Shown here one piece after another: positions 63,848-64,000 of a stretch of 64,000 bases of DNA (position 1 is its first letter; each line of letters opens with the position of its first letter). A model generated the notes under the pieces. That model saw only the letters and a program-made list of their open reading frames with translations. It ran no database searches and was not told the DNA's origin. Location of the stretch: assembly GCA_947495035.1 (NCBI GenBank), contig CANLXI010000001.1:554305-618304 (forward strand), in the 5' to 3' direction. This stretch comes from an uncultured Granulosicoccus sp. GTDB lineage: Bacteria > Pseudomonadota > Gammaproteobacteria > Granulosicoccales > Granulosicoccaceae. A program made the translations under genes and the position numbers.

Positions 63848-64000
63848 ACTGGTGCTCCTGGCTGTTGATCATGCCGGAGGGCAAACCCAACAGCACGATT
63901 CCCTGTATCGAGAAAGACTATTCGGGTCTACGCGGATTCGTGTGGGCCATTTTCAGTAACAAATTGCTGAAAGTATCTACGTAGGCAGTGTTTTCGTAGA
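63848..64000. other. Right-edge upstream region of the FG-GAP lipoprotein gene
   Basis: About 150 bp upstream of the last gene, holding its ribosome-binding site (AGGAG) and probably its promoter. No complete gene is visible; a divergent gene may begin beyond the window. Confidence 0.4.

Overview
The window reads as chromosomal DNA of a Gram-negative gammaproteobacterium, moderately GC-rich by eye. Supporting signs are a gpsA end, a full UvrA next to a YajR-like MFS gene, an LpxR-type outer-membrane lipid A deacylase, many lipobox lipoproteins and RbsABC- and TRAP-type importers. Two unrelated Na+/H+ antiporters (NhaC, NhaA fusion), a TAXI-TRAP transporter and a methanethiol-oxidase-type SBP56 protein suggest a marine or saline habitat. 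That is inference; I cannot name a species. I saw no rRNA, tRNA, insertion sequence, prophage or CRISPR array.

Layout. 1-9.2 kb: the 3' end of gpsA, a 7-bp tandem array of 23 units, a mannitol-dehydrogenase-family oxidoreductase, a di-haem peroxidase overlapping a poly-HAMP chemoreceptor, a spondin-domain protein and an OmpR/EnvZ-type pair. 9.3-14.8 kb: an App1-like phosphatase-domain protein, uvrA and a divergent MFS exporter. 15-22.8 kb: a sugar ABC importer divergent from mtnK-mtnA-sorC, with a convergent class II aldolase. This looks like a scavenging route for 5-methylthioribose or 5-deoxyribose (DHAP shunt). 23.6-27.5 kb: two envelope-sugar genes and an NhaC antiporter. 27.9-32.1 kb: an EAL response regulator, an orphan PhnD-like binding protein and a histidine kinase in one direction, probably a ligand-to-c-di-GMP pathway. 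32.4-34.9 kb: a G8-domain lipoprotein.

35.2-42.2 kb is a complete type I Wadjet anti-plasmid system, jetABCD, tightly packed. 42.5-46.5 kb holds a beta-propeller lipoprotein, a DM13 protein, an SBP56/methanethiol oxidase and a small membrane protein. 46.6-49.7 kb: an RclR-like AraC regulator divergent from glutaredoxin and a DUF417 (RclC-like) protein, then an LpxR homologue; this looks like an oxidant-response block. 49.9-55 kb: a tandem-fused Asp/Glu racemase-family protein, then a cNMP-binding thioredoxin-reductase-like flavoprotein followed by a DsbA-NhaA fusion. 55.3-61.2 kb: a FadR-type GntR regulator divergent from a TAXI receptor, a class IV aminotransferase and a fused TRAP permease. 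61.3-63.8 kb: a large FG-GAP lipoprotein with an unusual Ser/Thr-rich beta C-terminus.

The items I would look at first are the flavoprotein/DsbA-NhaA pair, the EAL/PhnD-like/kinase set, the FG-GAP lipoprotein, the thioribose/deoxyribose locus with a candidate operator, and the racemase fusion whose N-terminal half has lost one catalytic cysteine. All functions are read from motifs and context; no database search was run.
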